Shown piece after piece: positions 1 through 11,628 of a stretch of 64,000 nt of DNA. The DNA is from Nemopilema nomurai. Taxonomy: Eukaryota > Cnidaria > Scyphozoa > Rhizostomeae > Rhizostomatidae. The notes beneath the pieces are model-generated. The model did not search any database. It saw only the letters and a program-made list of their open reading frames with translations, and was not told the origin of the DNA. The stretch lies in contig ML133403.1 in assembly GCA_003864495.1 (NCBI GenBank), positions 372,001 through 436,000 of the forward strand, given 5' to 3'. The stretch's first letter is position 1. Every line of letters begins with the position of its first letter. The translations under genes and the position numbers were made by a program.

Positions 1-3000
1 GCTTTCTCTAGTGTTTCTCCATTAGCCTCTTTTTCGAGTTGCTCCTCATAACAATCAAGAAGAAAGGACAAGAGGTACGGAGAGTCTATGCTGTTTTCAA
101 GCATTTGTCGGACAGCTTCGCGGAAAGGAGGACATTTCAAAAGGCCACCCGCTGCGGTAAGGACGCTAAAAATAGAGAAATTTGCATTTAAAAAAACCAA
201 CTTGGCGTTAGGTATGGAGAAGGCAAATTTGCTATTGGGAACCGAGTCGCTTGCAGTAAACCACTGACAAACTCGAACATCCCTCCTAGCCATTTCTCGC
301 CAAATTTTGAACATACCTAGCTTACTTTTCGAATTGCGGGTTTTTTATATGCTGTTATTTTAGATTATATGGTAAAAATTAGGATATTCTAAAAGTAAAT
401 TTTGATGAGGTCACACTTGGGTAATCTATCGGAGGACTGATTAAATGGAAGATCCGATCGTTTCTGTCGATCAGCATTTTTGCGTTTTGACCAATCTGCT
501 TACAGCTTGAGTTGTTGCCTCCCGCTGCAGGCAAAAGGCGTTTGCACTTGACTCACCCTCTGGCGTAATTCCAGGCTGATTCATTGTTCGGGGCCTTTTT
601 GATGAGTTCCAGGGTGTAGCTAAAAACAAGGCAAATACTGGCGATTGTCATGCATTACTGGAACAAAAACTTGGAAGGCAATGACAGTGTTCCAGAATGC
701 AAAAAATACTTTGATCTACAAAATTTCATCTTGGGAAAAATCCTAATATATCCAAGCTTTCATTTGAGCCAGGAAAAGTAAAAATAACTTAGCAGTTGTG
801 GAGAAGAGACATAATTTGGCAAACATTGGAAAAGGGGCGCAATCAAACTATCAATCAAACGATGCATCAGTCAAGCAAACGGCAACTCCAATCATTCCTG
901 TACCAGTAACGAAAGGACTCACTCCAGCTCTCGTTTGACAACATCGTCTGTGAATCCAGTTGTGTTGACAATTGTATAATACCGCTGGTTCCAGGCTGAA
1001 TTGTTTCGGAGGTCTTCTTCCAAGAGATGCGTCACAAAGCTCAGCTCTCCCTCCCAGAAGTTGAAATCGCGTATAATCTCCTGTCGGTGCTGCCAAGCGT
1101 GGTAGTTCTTTGCGTCCTTTTTCAGTATTTCTGCAGTGAATTCAAGCTCCTGAGACGGGTCTTCAAGCCAGCTGACAATGACACCTCTGTGGTACCTTAA
1201 ATCGAAGAAATTGCTGACAGATCATTGTGATTACCAACCCTAACTGATCCAAACTTAGGAAAAAATGACTAAGATTTCGATTATCAAATTTTGCTAAATG
1301 TATCATTCATGTAGCAAAGGCCACAATCGAGGCTACAATCATAGAATGTGCTAGCTTGATTAGGAAAATGGGTTTCAGCGTTTTTAGACAAACTTTTACT
1401 TTATCAGTCTGGCTCGAAGAGATGAGAAAAATAGCAAAGCTATTAATTATACTTGTAGCCTAAAATCCATGGGGAAAGCAGGCAGAGATCTTTTATTTTG
1501 GTAACATTTCTGCTTGCAGTTTTGTCATTTCTCCATTTATTAGGAATTGATTGACACCATTTCATAAGTTGAAGCCACAGCAGTAGCCAATTGGTGCATG
1601 CCATAAAGACCATCTACCAATACGGGAAACACACAGAGTAATTGGGGTGTAGGAAGATACATCAAGTAAACACAGCTTCAACCAACCACACTTGGTAGTT
1701 CTTTGGCTGTTCTTTGATAACGTTGGTAATATAATGCAGCTCTTCTTTGAGGTCCTTATCCAGCGACTTCAAAATCTCACGCCTGAAGTGCCTAGAAAAA
1801 CACACCCAGATTGCAATGACCATCCGATTATAGAAAGATGCACTTTTGTTTAAAGATAGAGTTCAAATGAATCAGGATAAAAAAAGCACACAACCAAGCA
1901 TATAGACAAAATATTTAGCAAATACAAACAAATCATTGAGTTGGTCAGAATATTTAATAAAAATGGAAAGCATCACTGCATGCTATCAAAAGTAAACTTT
2001 CAAACTTGGGACCATGCAAATGTGAGGTATATGGCTTTTTCTTATATACATTATTTATTTTTTGTGGTTCTTGTCTGAGTGTTTATAGGTTGTGTTGTCT
2101 CTCAATAAATGTATGCAACAAGCTTAGACCAACTATGTTCTCGCTGGCTGCACCTGTGATGATGATGGTGATGATGATGGTGATGATGATGGTGATGATG
2201 GTAGTCTTAAGAAATAATTTAAATTATCAAAGCACTACTGACCAAACTGTGTAGTTTGCTGGGTTCAATGAGAGTGCATCTTGAGTTAATTGAAGTGATC
2301 TTTCACTTCTCTCATCGGTTTTCAACGCTGCTCTCAAGTAATCATACACATCCTGAACTGAAATGAAAACATTGTGAAGCAGTGTGGACATGTGATTAAC
2401 AGAATCTGCTGCAATGGCTAATTATCAGTATAGATTGCAACCATTTGTTTAACCAGTAAAGAAATAAATTCAGAATTGATCATGGGCTGAGTGCTAGCAG
2501 CAAGAAATTCAGCACAGAATGCACCATTAATAGCAGGGATATTCCATATCAAGTGTACCCAGCTTGTAAAGTGACCCTCGTGGATTTTCATGATAATTTG
2601 CAGGGATGTAGGGCTGCATAAGTAAAGCCCACACCCAAAATTTCAGGGTTCTAGGTCAACTTGTTTCCGAGTTATGATGGGTCAAAAATTGCAAATTTTC
2701 CCAAATCGGGGGCATTTGGACCACACCCAGATTCCCATAGCTTCTCTTCTGTAGTATCTACAACAAATATTTTGATATCAAATGAAAGCTCTTATAATTC
2801 TGAATCTGAATAAGACTACACATGAATTCTTCATCTCCATTTTAGCCACACAAACAGAGAACCAAGATTTCAAATGTTGACCACGCCCAGGGGGCAATTT
2901 TGATTTTCAAAATTTTTCTTTTAAATACTCCTTGGCTACCACAAAGCTGATACAGAGAGTTTCAGAGTGGGGTAAGATTAGGTTTTTATACAATTAGTCA

Positions 3001-5825
3001 TTTATAGCAGGCAGGTATGTGTAAAAATGCCACTTTTATTGGTTTTCTATACTGAAGCTTGTCAGGTCAGGAAAGGCTACCAGCTCATCAAAGCTAAGTG
3101 TTATATAATCAAAATATCTTCAAATAACTACAAAGATGTTGTTATATTAACACTTTGGTGGTAATAATTAAAAGAAAATTATTCCTTTATCATTCAAGAT
3201 GAGGCTAAGTCCTTTCACTGGAATAGTTCAATAGCTACCGTACATCCACTTGTGTATTATTACAATAAGGTGGATAAGGTTCAACAAAGCAATTTTGTGT
3301 CAATATCTGATTGCAACACACATGACATAACTGCAGTCCATTTGCTTCAGAGGCATTTAATGAAACACTTAAAAGATAATTTTTATTTGGTATCAAATAT
3401 TGTTTACTTCTACTATTGATGCAAGTTGCTACATATAGCTTTGGTGAAGAATTGCAAGAAGTGTGTTTTTGGAATCAGGTCAGAACACCCTGGATATTGG
3501 ACTTAAAAATGTTACAGTGATATATGACAAAAGGTGGTGGGTTGCTTGTGTTACCCAAGTAGCTCTAGACAAAAATTCATTGGAAGTGAGTTTCCTTCAT
3601 CGCCATGGCCCTAACCCTTCTTTCTTTGTTCCAAGTCATCCAGACATTCTGACTATAGACTTTTCAGATGTGCTTACGCTTGTCAATCCAGTTACAATCA
3701 CTGTACGAGCCTATACATTGACAAAGAGTGAATCTGAAAAGAGTTCTTCTGCCGCTCAGTTAAATCAGGACTGACCTCAATATTTTATTATAACCAAAGT
3801 GTTAATATAACAACATCTTTGTAGTTATTTGAAGATATTTTTGTTATATAACACTTAGCTTTGATGAGCTGGTAGCCTTTCCTGACCTGACAAGCTTCAG
3901 TATAGAAAACCAATAAAAGTGGCATTTTTAAACATACCTGCCTGCTATAAATGACTTATTGTATAAAAATCCAATCTTACCCCCACCCTGAAACTTTCTG
4001 TATCAGCTTTGTGGTAGCCAAGGAGTATTTAAAAGAAAAATTATGAAAATCAAAATTGCCCCCTGGGCGTGGTCAACATTTGAAATCTTGGTTCTCTGTT
4101 TGTGTGGCTAAAATGGAGATGAAGAATTCATGTGTAGTCTTATCCAGATTCAGAATTATAAGAGCTTTCATTTGATATCAAAATATTTGTTGTAGGTACT
4201 ACAGAAGAGAAGCTAGGAGAATCTGGGTGTGGTTCGAATGCCCCTGATTTGGGATTTGCAATTTTTGACCCATCATAACTCGGAAACGAGTTGACCTGAA
4301 CCCTAAATTTTGGATGTGGGCTTTACTATGAAGCCCTACATCCCTGCAAATTATCAGGAAAATCCATGAGGGTCACTGTGCAAATGTGGTTTTTTGGGTA
4401 CACTTGATATGGAATATCCCAGCAAGTGAAGGCATTTGACCAGATAACTAGATGATTTTTACAGCAGTTTATTTTTTTCAAATTCAAGGTTGGAAAATGC
4501 TGACCAACTGTCAGCCCCACATCTGAGGCAAGTCAAGGAGGTTTAAATCTTTATACCATAGCAACAATGCTGTTTTATATTAAATTGAGAATTGAACATT
4601 GAAAGGGACAGTGTTCCTAATATCCAATTAAATGAGGTGTCACCACATTATTTATCAACCCCTTTATTGACAATGTCTAACGAAACATAGGCTACAAGAT
4701 TTGAATTAAAGTCCCCAAAAGTCCATCTTGGTTTAAAACTAATAACTACTGGGGCAAAATGAAGTCCCTGAGATATGCAAACAAGCCACAAAAAACGATA
4801 GTACACCCCTTTGATCAGGATTGGCTAACCATGTTACCAAATAAAATAGGCCTCAGACCCAATGCAAATTACAATTGATTTCTGGGTGAAAAATTCATCA
4901 AAATCGGAGTGCTGTACTAGAGAACATGACCAAATAAGAACATGCATAGACATGAAAGCCAGTGGATATTTCGTTTATGTTTCAGTACACCAATCAAGGA
5001 TGACAAAAATGCTTTAATGCTAATTATGCGCATTTTGATTGTTGGTCAACATGTCCAGTTTCTTTACAAAGCTCATAAAAGCTCATACAAGTCTTTGAAA
5101 ACATGAAATGCTCTTTGAAATAAACCTTTTTAGTAATAAGACACAGGAGCACACAAAACAAAGAATCACCTTTGAAATACAAAAAACATCTGCATTAATT
5201 ACAGGTATGCAAACCTCGGACTTAAATGCATGAAAAGTAATACGCAAAATTTACCTTAGCAATAACCGTTAAGAGCTATGAATATTGGGTCAGTTATAAG
5301 TCAGTAAGACAAAGTATAGAGAAATCGTAAAAACAAATTTGCTAATAAAACTATTACAAAATAATAGCTACAAAATAGTTACTTCTAGAGCGACCCTACA
5401 TCAGTTTTCATGAAAAATGTATGTACTTTCACTCACCTTCAACTTACTGACTTCCACTTTTAAGGGAGTCAAAAAAGGGTACCCTCGTCCGCCCTACGAA
5501 TTATTGACAATGTCCGGCTGGAGAGACCCTCCATTTACAATTCGAGGCAAAACTTTTTCCACTTATTTTATACAATCCCAAATTGGCTAACTATGGAAAA
5601 TACAAGGATGCAGGCATTTCAAAGAAGGATGGTGTGCATTAAAACTACGAACTAGTCCATGGCCTAAAAAGGCCATGTGCTAAATAGCTACTTACATTTA
5701 TCGCTGTAGGCAATGGAAACAACAGGATGTGGGCCATCGTCTTGTTTAACAGGCACAACATCTTTCCACGCCTGGCGCTGTGCGTACGGGATCCAACTTT
5801 CACTTTCTGAGTCAGAGGAGGACAT
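1..5825 (-). CDS. FNTA: Protein farnesyltransferase/geranylgeranyltransferase type-1 alpha subunit (partial, 3' end beyond window)
   Basis: This is the shared alpha subunit of the CaaX prenyltransferases, which attach farnesyl or geranylgeranyl to C-terminal cysteines in the cytosol. Coding exons on the minus strand are 5696-5825 (ATG at 5823-5825), 2243-2357, 1687-1791, 923-1195, 557-619 and 1-165 (open at the edge). Every junction is GT-AG and phases agree. The N-terminus carries [20 protein letters not shown] and [13 protein letters not shown]. After it come the alpha-alpha hairpin (PPTA) repeats: [84 protein letters not shown] and [11 protein letters not shown], then [20 protein letters not shown]. 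The repeated N-x-x-x-W-x-x-R pattern and order match animal FNTA throughout. The final ~40 residues and stop lie left of base 1. Intron 1 (2358-5695) hosts a transposon. Confidence 0.95.
2150..2202. repeat. GATGATGGT microsatellite in an FNTA intron
   Basis: Short run of (GATGATGGT)/(GAT)n units between FNTA exons 2 and 3. It creates a small methionine-rich ORF with no support as a gene. Confidence 0.8.
2536..4430. mobile_element. DNA transposon with ~640-bp terminal inverted repeats, inside FNTA intron 1
   Basis: The left arm (about 2536-3172) and right arm (about 3783-4430) are near-identical inverted copies beginning GGGATATTCCATATCAAGTG. They can be followed almost base by base as far as the shared stretch AACACTTTGGT at the inner end. 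Flanks are AGCA on both sides (2532-2535 and 4431-4434), which fits a 4-bp target-site duplication. The ~610-bp centre carries only an ORF fragment on the plus strand and no visible transposase, so the copy is non-autonomous. Four-base duplications occur in several DNA-transposon superfamilies (for example Sola, Chapaev and some Academ), so I do not assign one. The few mismatches between arms suggest a fairly recent insertion. Confidence 0.85.
3463..3774 (+). pseudogene. ORF fragment carried in the core of the inverted-repeat transposon
   Basis: An open frame of about 100 codons ends in TGA at 3772-3774 and has no ATG; its first codon here is GTG. An AG at about 3476-3477 (ATCAG|GTCAG) could be a splice acceptor, so this may be a last exon. 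The protein contains [32 protein letters not shown] and [10 protein letters not shown]. From memory, similar W-rich C-terminal segments occur in predicted proteins linked to transposons in cnidarian and other invertebrate genomes; I cannot name the family with certainty. It is either the remnant of the element's own protein or a captured host exon. Confidence 0.5.
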
Positions 5826-7251
5826 TTGTGAAACTTCTCAAAGCCGAAGCTACTGACAAGAATTGACTTCGAGGCTCCGCTAAGATGGTTTCTGGGTCGC
5901 GTGCAACCATTGCGTGCAACTAAATTGCGTAGATAGTATATACATATAGCTATATATATAGCTTCAAGTGACTTTGCTTTTTTGAGAGAAAACTCAGATT
6001 AAGGAGAAATTTAGGTCTTGATGAAGGTTGAGCCTGGCATTATTCTTAAATTATTCTTAAATATAGCAATTTCAAGTCTCAACATTATTATAAAAAAGTG
6101 TGTAGTAGCTGGTCCTTCATTTTGCTGTTTAAAAAACCTTCGAAATTGTGGCAAATAGTTACCACAGCGCATTATATGAGCAAAGAAAGCATGGTCACGC
6201 CGGATGGCATGGCTCCTTAAGTAAGGCACTACCTAATTCTGAAGGGTTGCACACATACTAAACGAATTGAACGAAAGCAAAAACATCAAAATAGATTAAC
6301 CTTGACTGGCGAGAAGGATTTTGCTAGGCATTCAGGGACTCATGCGGAGGAGAAAATGGATTCGAAGGATGTGCAGTGCGTTATAAAAATAAAAAGTGTA
6401 ACTGCAAGGCACTTCAGATAGGCAACCTCGGTTCCGAAAGCTCTCGTGGTGTCCCAAAATCAAAATAAACCTTATAAATCCATGCTTTACTCTGAAATAT
6501 ACCAGATGATAAAAACTGATAAATTTTTTTGCAAAATCAGTTGAAAAAACTCACTTGCAAAATTCTCAGAGTCAAAGAAAGGCTGTAGAATCACCAAAAT
6601 GTACAAAGCATCGAAATTTGAAGGGACTTCCTTCTTGCCAAAAGCAAGTGTTGTCAAAAGTTGCATGTTACCTGAATATATGCAACACTTGAGCACTGAA
6701 TGAATTCAACGTTTCAAACGCCGCTGGAGCCCGAATTTGACTCATTTAATAGTGGGGAGAATGCGAGTTATACAAGACGAATACATTTTGGAATGATTGG
6801 TGGGGTTATTCTGACTTCCCATAAAGCTTCTTTCGGGGGATCAGCGAAACTGTGGAGGTTTTGAAATATAGCCTTTATGAAACCCATTTGCAAGTTAGTT
6901 ACTGACAAAATCGACCACGACAAATGTAGAATGAATTTAACTGGAACAGAATTTAAAATTGCCCCGAAAGCTTGTTATGTTATTTATTTTGATCTCCAAG
7001 ATTTGTCTGCAATCAGCATTAAATTTTTGTGTGTTGCGAAATATTGGACAATTTCCTCATATACTAGTCAAGAACGTTATGCGTTAGAAAGCAAACAATT
7101 AATTTCAATGAAAAAATTTCAATATTTGTCAATTAAATCAAGAAAAATGAGGATAATTAATGAGCATTTAAGTAGCAATGAGTAAGCGTGCTCGTCGAGG
7201 TTTCTAAAACGAATCCTGTTGTCTAAAGGCAAGGCCTCCGTCCACTTCGGC
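5826..7251. other. Intergenic stretch, promoter side of FNTA
   Basis: Contains the FNTA 5' flank and AT-rich spacer. A 102-codon plus-strand ORF at 6877-7185 has AT-driven composition and no recognisable motif. I see no gene, RNA or repeat of note. Confidence 0.5.
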
Positions 7252-8190
7252 TTAAATCTTTGGGAGAGCTGCTACACTTGCCGCCGATTTCACTCGATCT
7301 TCGCGCGGCACGTAACGCATCTCAAAGGATTCCCGGGGGTCTGCATGAGTGCACGTTGATATTGTGATCGAACGCGGGCGCCTTTCCACAAAAACGGTGC
7401 TGTCTGGGATGAGGAGGTCCTCGTACGACTTGGCCGCGCGTCTTCTTCCTTTGGCATCAGCTGGGGAGAGGGCCAGCGTCTGCATATACTCCTTTCCCTG
7501 TCGGTCGCTCTCATAGCCACTATGCGCTTGGCAGTGCTCTTTTGATTGGTTGCCTGACGGGGGCCCTGCGATTTCTGTCACAAAAACTGTAGGAACAGTG
7601 TTTTTCTTCGAATTTCTTTGACCACTATTCTTTGGCAGCAAGTTGACCTGGGCTGACAAAGGTCTTCCCTCGCCAGCTACTGTTCTGTTTAGTTTCCCCA
7701 TCTGCTTTGCCGAGGCTGTCCTAGCCGAAGACGAAAAGAAATTGGGGACTGAGAGTTCTTCCTTGGAATTGTCGGAGAAAGCTCGGCTAAAACATTTGCC
7801 TTCATTTTTGGGGTCTTTCCCACACTTGGCAATTACAGGGAAAGACAGAGCTTTCTCGTTGCAACCGCCCATGGCATTCATATTCGAGATACAGCCCAAG
7901 GAGAGCTGCCTATTCCTTGAAATGTTATTGCCCTTTGACTTCATTCTTAGGTCGCACATCTTTTTCTGTACTCGTTTCATCTCCCTGTCAATCTCGTTAG
8001 CCAGCACATGTCTCTCTCTCGTAATGTGCTTCAGCGTCTTCTGAAAGCACTGTCCTTCGTACACATTGGATGCATACAGGTTGCCTACGTCCGAGTGCTT
8101 CCGCAATAAGTACGACTCGTAGAAGGACTCTTCGGCCGGCGTACGCTTGTGTTCTGTCACGTCGATGTGGACTGACTTTCGGAACTCCAT
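7252..8190 (-). CDS. Uncharacterised intronless protein, about 312 aa
   Basis: A single uninterrupted frame runs from ATG at 8188-8190 (MEFRKSVHIDVTEHKRTPAE) to the stop at 7252-7254. The frame is open a few codons further upstream but without another ATG. The first ~100 residues look structured: ESFYESYLLRKHSDVGNLY, then a charged helical segment with ITRERHVLANEIDREMKRVQ that could form a coiled coil. The rest is low-complexity and basic, with a serine- and arginine-rich tail (YEDLLIPDSTVFVERRPRSI). I see no signal peptide, membrane segment or catalytic motif. GC content is higher than the flanks, which supports coding. I do not recognise the family. Overlapping shorter ORFs in other frames are treated as shadows. 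Confidence 0.65.
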   Translation of the reverse strand: MEFRKSVHIDVTEHKRTPAEESFYESYLLRKHSDVGNLYASNVYEGQCFQKTLKHITRERHVLANEIDREMKRVQKKMCDLRMKSKGNNISRNRQLSLGCISNMNAMGGCNEKALSFPVIAKCGKDPKNEGKCFSRAFSDNSKEELSVPNFFSSSARTASAKQMGKLNRTVAGEGRPLSAQVNLLPKNSGQRNSKKNTVPTVFVTEIAGPPSGNQSKEHCQAHSGYESDRQGKEYMQTLALSPADAKGRRRAAKSYEDLLIPDSTVFVERRPRSITISTCTHADPRESFEMRYVPREDRVKSAASVAALPKI

Positions 8191-9979
8191 CCTTACGCAA
8201 ATTAACTGCAACCTTCAATCTCTAAAGGAAAACGAAGCAAAGATGTTATTTTTTGGAGGAGAAATCCAATCTGTCTGCGCTTGGGAAAATCGTGAATAGG
8301 AATGTAAGGATTAAGCAAAGTGGAAAATGCGGTTTAAACTGGGCACCAAAGTGAGTTTTGTGGAGTTGGACCGTAATATAGGTCGAAGATGCTCGTTGGC
8401 GCGACGAAGAGGTCTAGTGATCTATGGGCATCTTGTGGCTTTTCTTGCTTATAGCGCACCACGAGCAAGGTACTCAGAGGCTTCATTAAAGCCGCTAACG
8501 CTGTTTGCAGTCGGTCAAAGCCTTGGCAGGTCACTTGATTACTCGAAGTTAGCAGGCGGCCACTGCAGTTAACCTTGTGCTTTCGTCGTCACAGAGTGCA
8601 AAAGCTCGCATTTGGGAATGAGAGCGTGACAACGAGGCTTTTTCTCTTTCTAGAGGTGCTCGTTCAATGGACGAAGTTCGTGATGACAAAAAGATTGATG
8701 ACAAAACGCCTTCCCATGCAAATGCACTCTCACTTTAATTAGTAGATTCTCCATGAACACAACCAGCCCATTCTGCACTCAGTCCTTCCTCCATCGTTTA
8801 AACAGTTGAAAGCAGTTTGCATACGTCCTACTTTCGCTAAACACATCTGTACAAAACAGAGTGAGCTTGTCACATTGCCAGTCAATGGCTGCACCACGCA
8901 AATCCGCCCAGCCCAAAGCTTCGACAATGATGAACGCCTTTGGCCAACCAGGGCCACGTGGTATTCGAGTAGTTTTCTGGATTCAGAATTTCTACCGAGT
9001 GACACTCATTGTTCCACCGGAGCGAGGAACAACAACAAATCCGGATATGTTGGACTTGAAATGAATGGAAATTATCGTATCCGTTTCATAAATTATCTAG
9101 ATATATACTTACGATTTGAGGCCCAGAACTGTTTTCTGTCTGGCTACCATTCGGATCAGCCTGCATTGCTAGCGTCGACCTATGTCGAATGTGCTGTTTA
9201 CGCTATTGACATGCTACTCTCTTATGGGAAGCCCTCTGAGCGCCAATTTGACAACTCGTACGTACACATTTTGCATAAGGATAACGATCCGCTTACAAAA
9301 GGCGTGAACGGTTTTGTTTCGGAAGCTACAAGGGACAGGGCGGTGTAGGCGACCAACGGCTCCTGACGGGGGCCACTTGCAGGCTGCCAATGCCCCTGGC
9401 CCTGTTGCTTTGTATAGCACGCAGTACCGTAATGAAAAGGGTAGTGGGGGCTCCAACTACGTTTAGTTGGCAGATAATGGTTTTCGATCATTGGGAAGGC
9501 AAACAGCCTAGCAGAAGCTCATGCGCGCCTGCAATTGGAGGCTTCAATCAAAGGAGGGAGCAAGAAGCCGTTGCTTTCAGCACAACCAAAACATCGTTGA
9601 ATTCGATCGACTTATATCCTGCGCTAAGAAGAGATAGCAGTACGGAAAATAATCAACATTCACGCTCAGAGTCACGTGTGCCGAGTAGGTGAAGTGTGCC
9701 GAGGCTGAGTCTTGAGAGGGGTGTGTAGGCCGGGCGTCGGAAGAAAGAATTCATCACTTCATTCTCATCAGAGAAGCATTGGGTGCATAATACAGCAGCG
9801 TTGTATTAATGACATCGTTCGATTTGCCTCTATTTTCTACAGCTACATAACATCAACATTAAATTTCAAAGGCTCAATCTGAAGTAATAAATTAACATTA
9901 TTCAAATATCTTTTTCTATTATATCACTAACGTAATACCTAACTGACACTTAAAAGGTTAAGTTTGGAGACACAACGTT
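8191..9979. other. Spacer with several unsupported short ORFs
   Basis: The longest frame is 180 codons on the plus strand (8806-9348). A shorter plus frame from ATG 8887 (MAAPRKSAQPKASTMMNAFG) overlaps it. Neither shows domain motifs or splice partners. Composition is more GC-balanced than neighbouring spacers, so a lineage-specific gene or degenerate element is possible but unproven. Confidence 0.3.
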
Positions 9980-9984
9980 ACAAA

Positions 9985-10128
9985 ATCATGAAGGGTGGTG
10001 GGGTACGGGTGGTGGGGTACGGGTGGTGGGGTACGGGTGGTGGGGTATGGGTGGTGGGTATGGGTGGTGGGGTACGGGTGGTGGGGTACGGGTGGTGGGG
10101 TACTGTTGGTCCTGTGGGGTGGGGCAGT
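9985..10128. repeat. 14-bp minisatellite, unit GGTGGTGGGGTACG
   Basis: About nine head-to-tail copies with small variants. The strand is G-rich, with runs of two to four guanines spaced by T or TAC, a pattern able to form G-quadruplexes. It generates proline/histidine/threonine-rich ORFs on the minus strand that are not genes. Confidence 0.9.
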
Positions 10129-10682
10129 CTGAAAAAGTAGCATGACTGGTTTACAAAATAGAAATGTTGCAATAGTATCAAACATTGCACAACGACACAA
10201 TTTCTAGCCAAGATGTTTAACTCTTTGAGAAAGCCCAGTAAACCCTTTCTAAGATCATTCTGCAGTTGCATAATTGGTATAAAAGATGTCAAATGACCTG
10301 TAGCTCAGATTATAAAAAATGACAAGAAAATCGGGTTGCACTTGGGACTTGTCCCTCAGCACCGTGAATATCAATCTGATTGGTATTCTAGGTCAGAGTC
10401 GCAAAGCCGTCAACTTATGAGTGCATGGACTATACACCAACACGAAACAAACGAAACAAACATCCTTATAAACATTAGCGTCGACGGAAAAAGGCCGAGA
10501 CCTAGCACGAAGCTCTTCATCTGCAGAATGACATGCTTTGAGCAAAGAACGCTTTATTAAAAGGTTTGAGACGTTGTGATGCATCAATTTCACTATATCG
10601 ACACGCACGAACCAGAACTAGCTCGCACCACAAAAATTAACTATTGAGGACATGTGTAAGTGGTTATGAAGCCCAAGTTCTG

Positions 10683-10990
10683 TGATCCAAATGTCAGTTG
10701 ACACATGGATCTCTACAATCCAAATACAAGTTAACATATGGATTTCTGTAATCCAAATGTCAGTTGACACATGGATCTCTACAATCCAAATACAAGTTAA
10801 CATATGGATTTCTGCAATCCAAATGCAAGTTAACACATGGATTTCTGCAATCCAAATACAAGTTAACATATGGATTTCTGCAATCCAAATACAAGTTAAC
10901 ATATGGATTTCTGCAATCAAAATACAACTTAACATATGGATTTCTGCAATCCAAATGCAAGTTAACACATGGATTTCTGCAATCAAAATT
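10683..10990. repeat. 33-bp minisatellite, about nine copies
   Basis: The unit contains CAAATACAAGTTAACATATG followed by GATTTCTGCAATC. The first two alternating copies carry a variant (TGTCAGTTGACACATGGATC), then the array becomes homogeneous. As 33 is a multiple of three, it stays open as an 11-residue peptide repeat in several frames on both strands. Lack of a conserved domain and openness on both strands argue against a gene. Confidence 0.92.
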
Positions 10991-11628
10991 ACGATTTTAC
11001 ATGTGGATTGCAATAGTTGCATTGCATTGTTAATAGATCGCTCTATCCCAGATATCACCCGTAAGATGGGAAAAATCCTCGCAACCCTACGGTACTACAA
11101 AATGTCGATCAAAAAAGTTTGCACCACCCACTTTAAAGCATAAGAGTCGGACTATCACCTAGCGGGATAATGGCAGTTTAAAATGTCAATGCCCGTAGCG
11201 TTCAAGAAGACTCAATTTAATTTTTGTGTAAATTTTTCAACAAGCCCCCCTTGTTATGGACCTGTGAAAATTATATGTAAACCACATTAAGGCTTAGTCA
11301 AAGAAAGCAAGCTGTTACGGCACTGTTTATTACCAGTGTGCAGGACAAATCAAGAACTAGTCAACGCAATGTTGGCGTGCCAGCAAAAATACTTGGCACC
11401 AAGCCCCTTAATCTCAACTGTACTATTCAAATAAGTACTATAAAAACATTGAATTTTTCCCTTCTAATACGAAAAATACGCTGTTGAAGCTTACGGTTAA
11501 CCTAAGTGTCTATAAGAGATCTACATGGCCCCATTGAAAGTCCCGCATAGATGGATGTGTATACCTCAACCCAATGCATACTAACTAAACAGGTATGGAT
11601 TCTTATCTGAATGGCAGGTGACACATTG
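10991..11628. other. Spacer downstream of cyclin J
   Basis: AT-rich sequence following the 33-bp array and covering the likely cyclin J 3' UTR. No other gene seen. Confidence 0.4.

Noticed and set aside
6877..7185. 102-codon plus-strand ORF
   Set aside because: AT-driven composition (Ile, Lys, Tyr, Ser), no motif and no homology recognised.
8806..9348. 180-codon plus-strand ORF as a gene
   Set aside because: No domain, no splice partners, and other frames in the same place are similarly open. Mentioned only as spacer.
10618..11143. Overlapping ORFs on both strands with 11-residue repeats
   Set aside because: Product of the 33-bp array, open on both strands.
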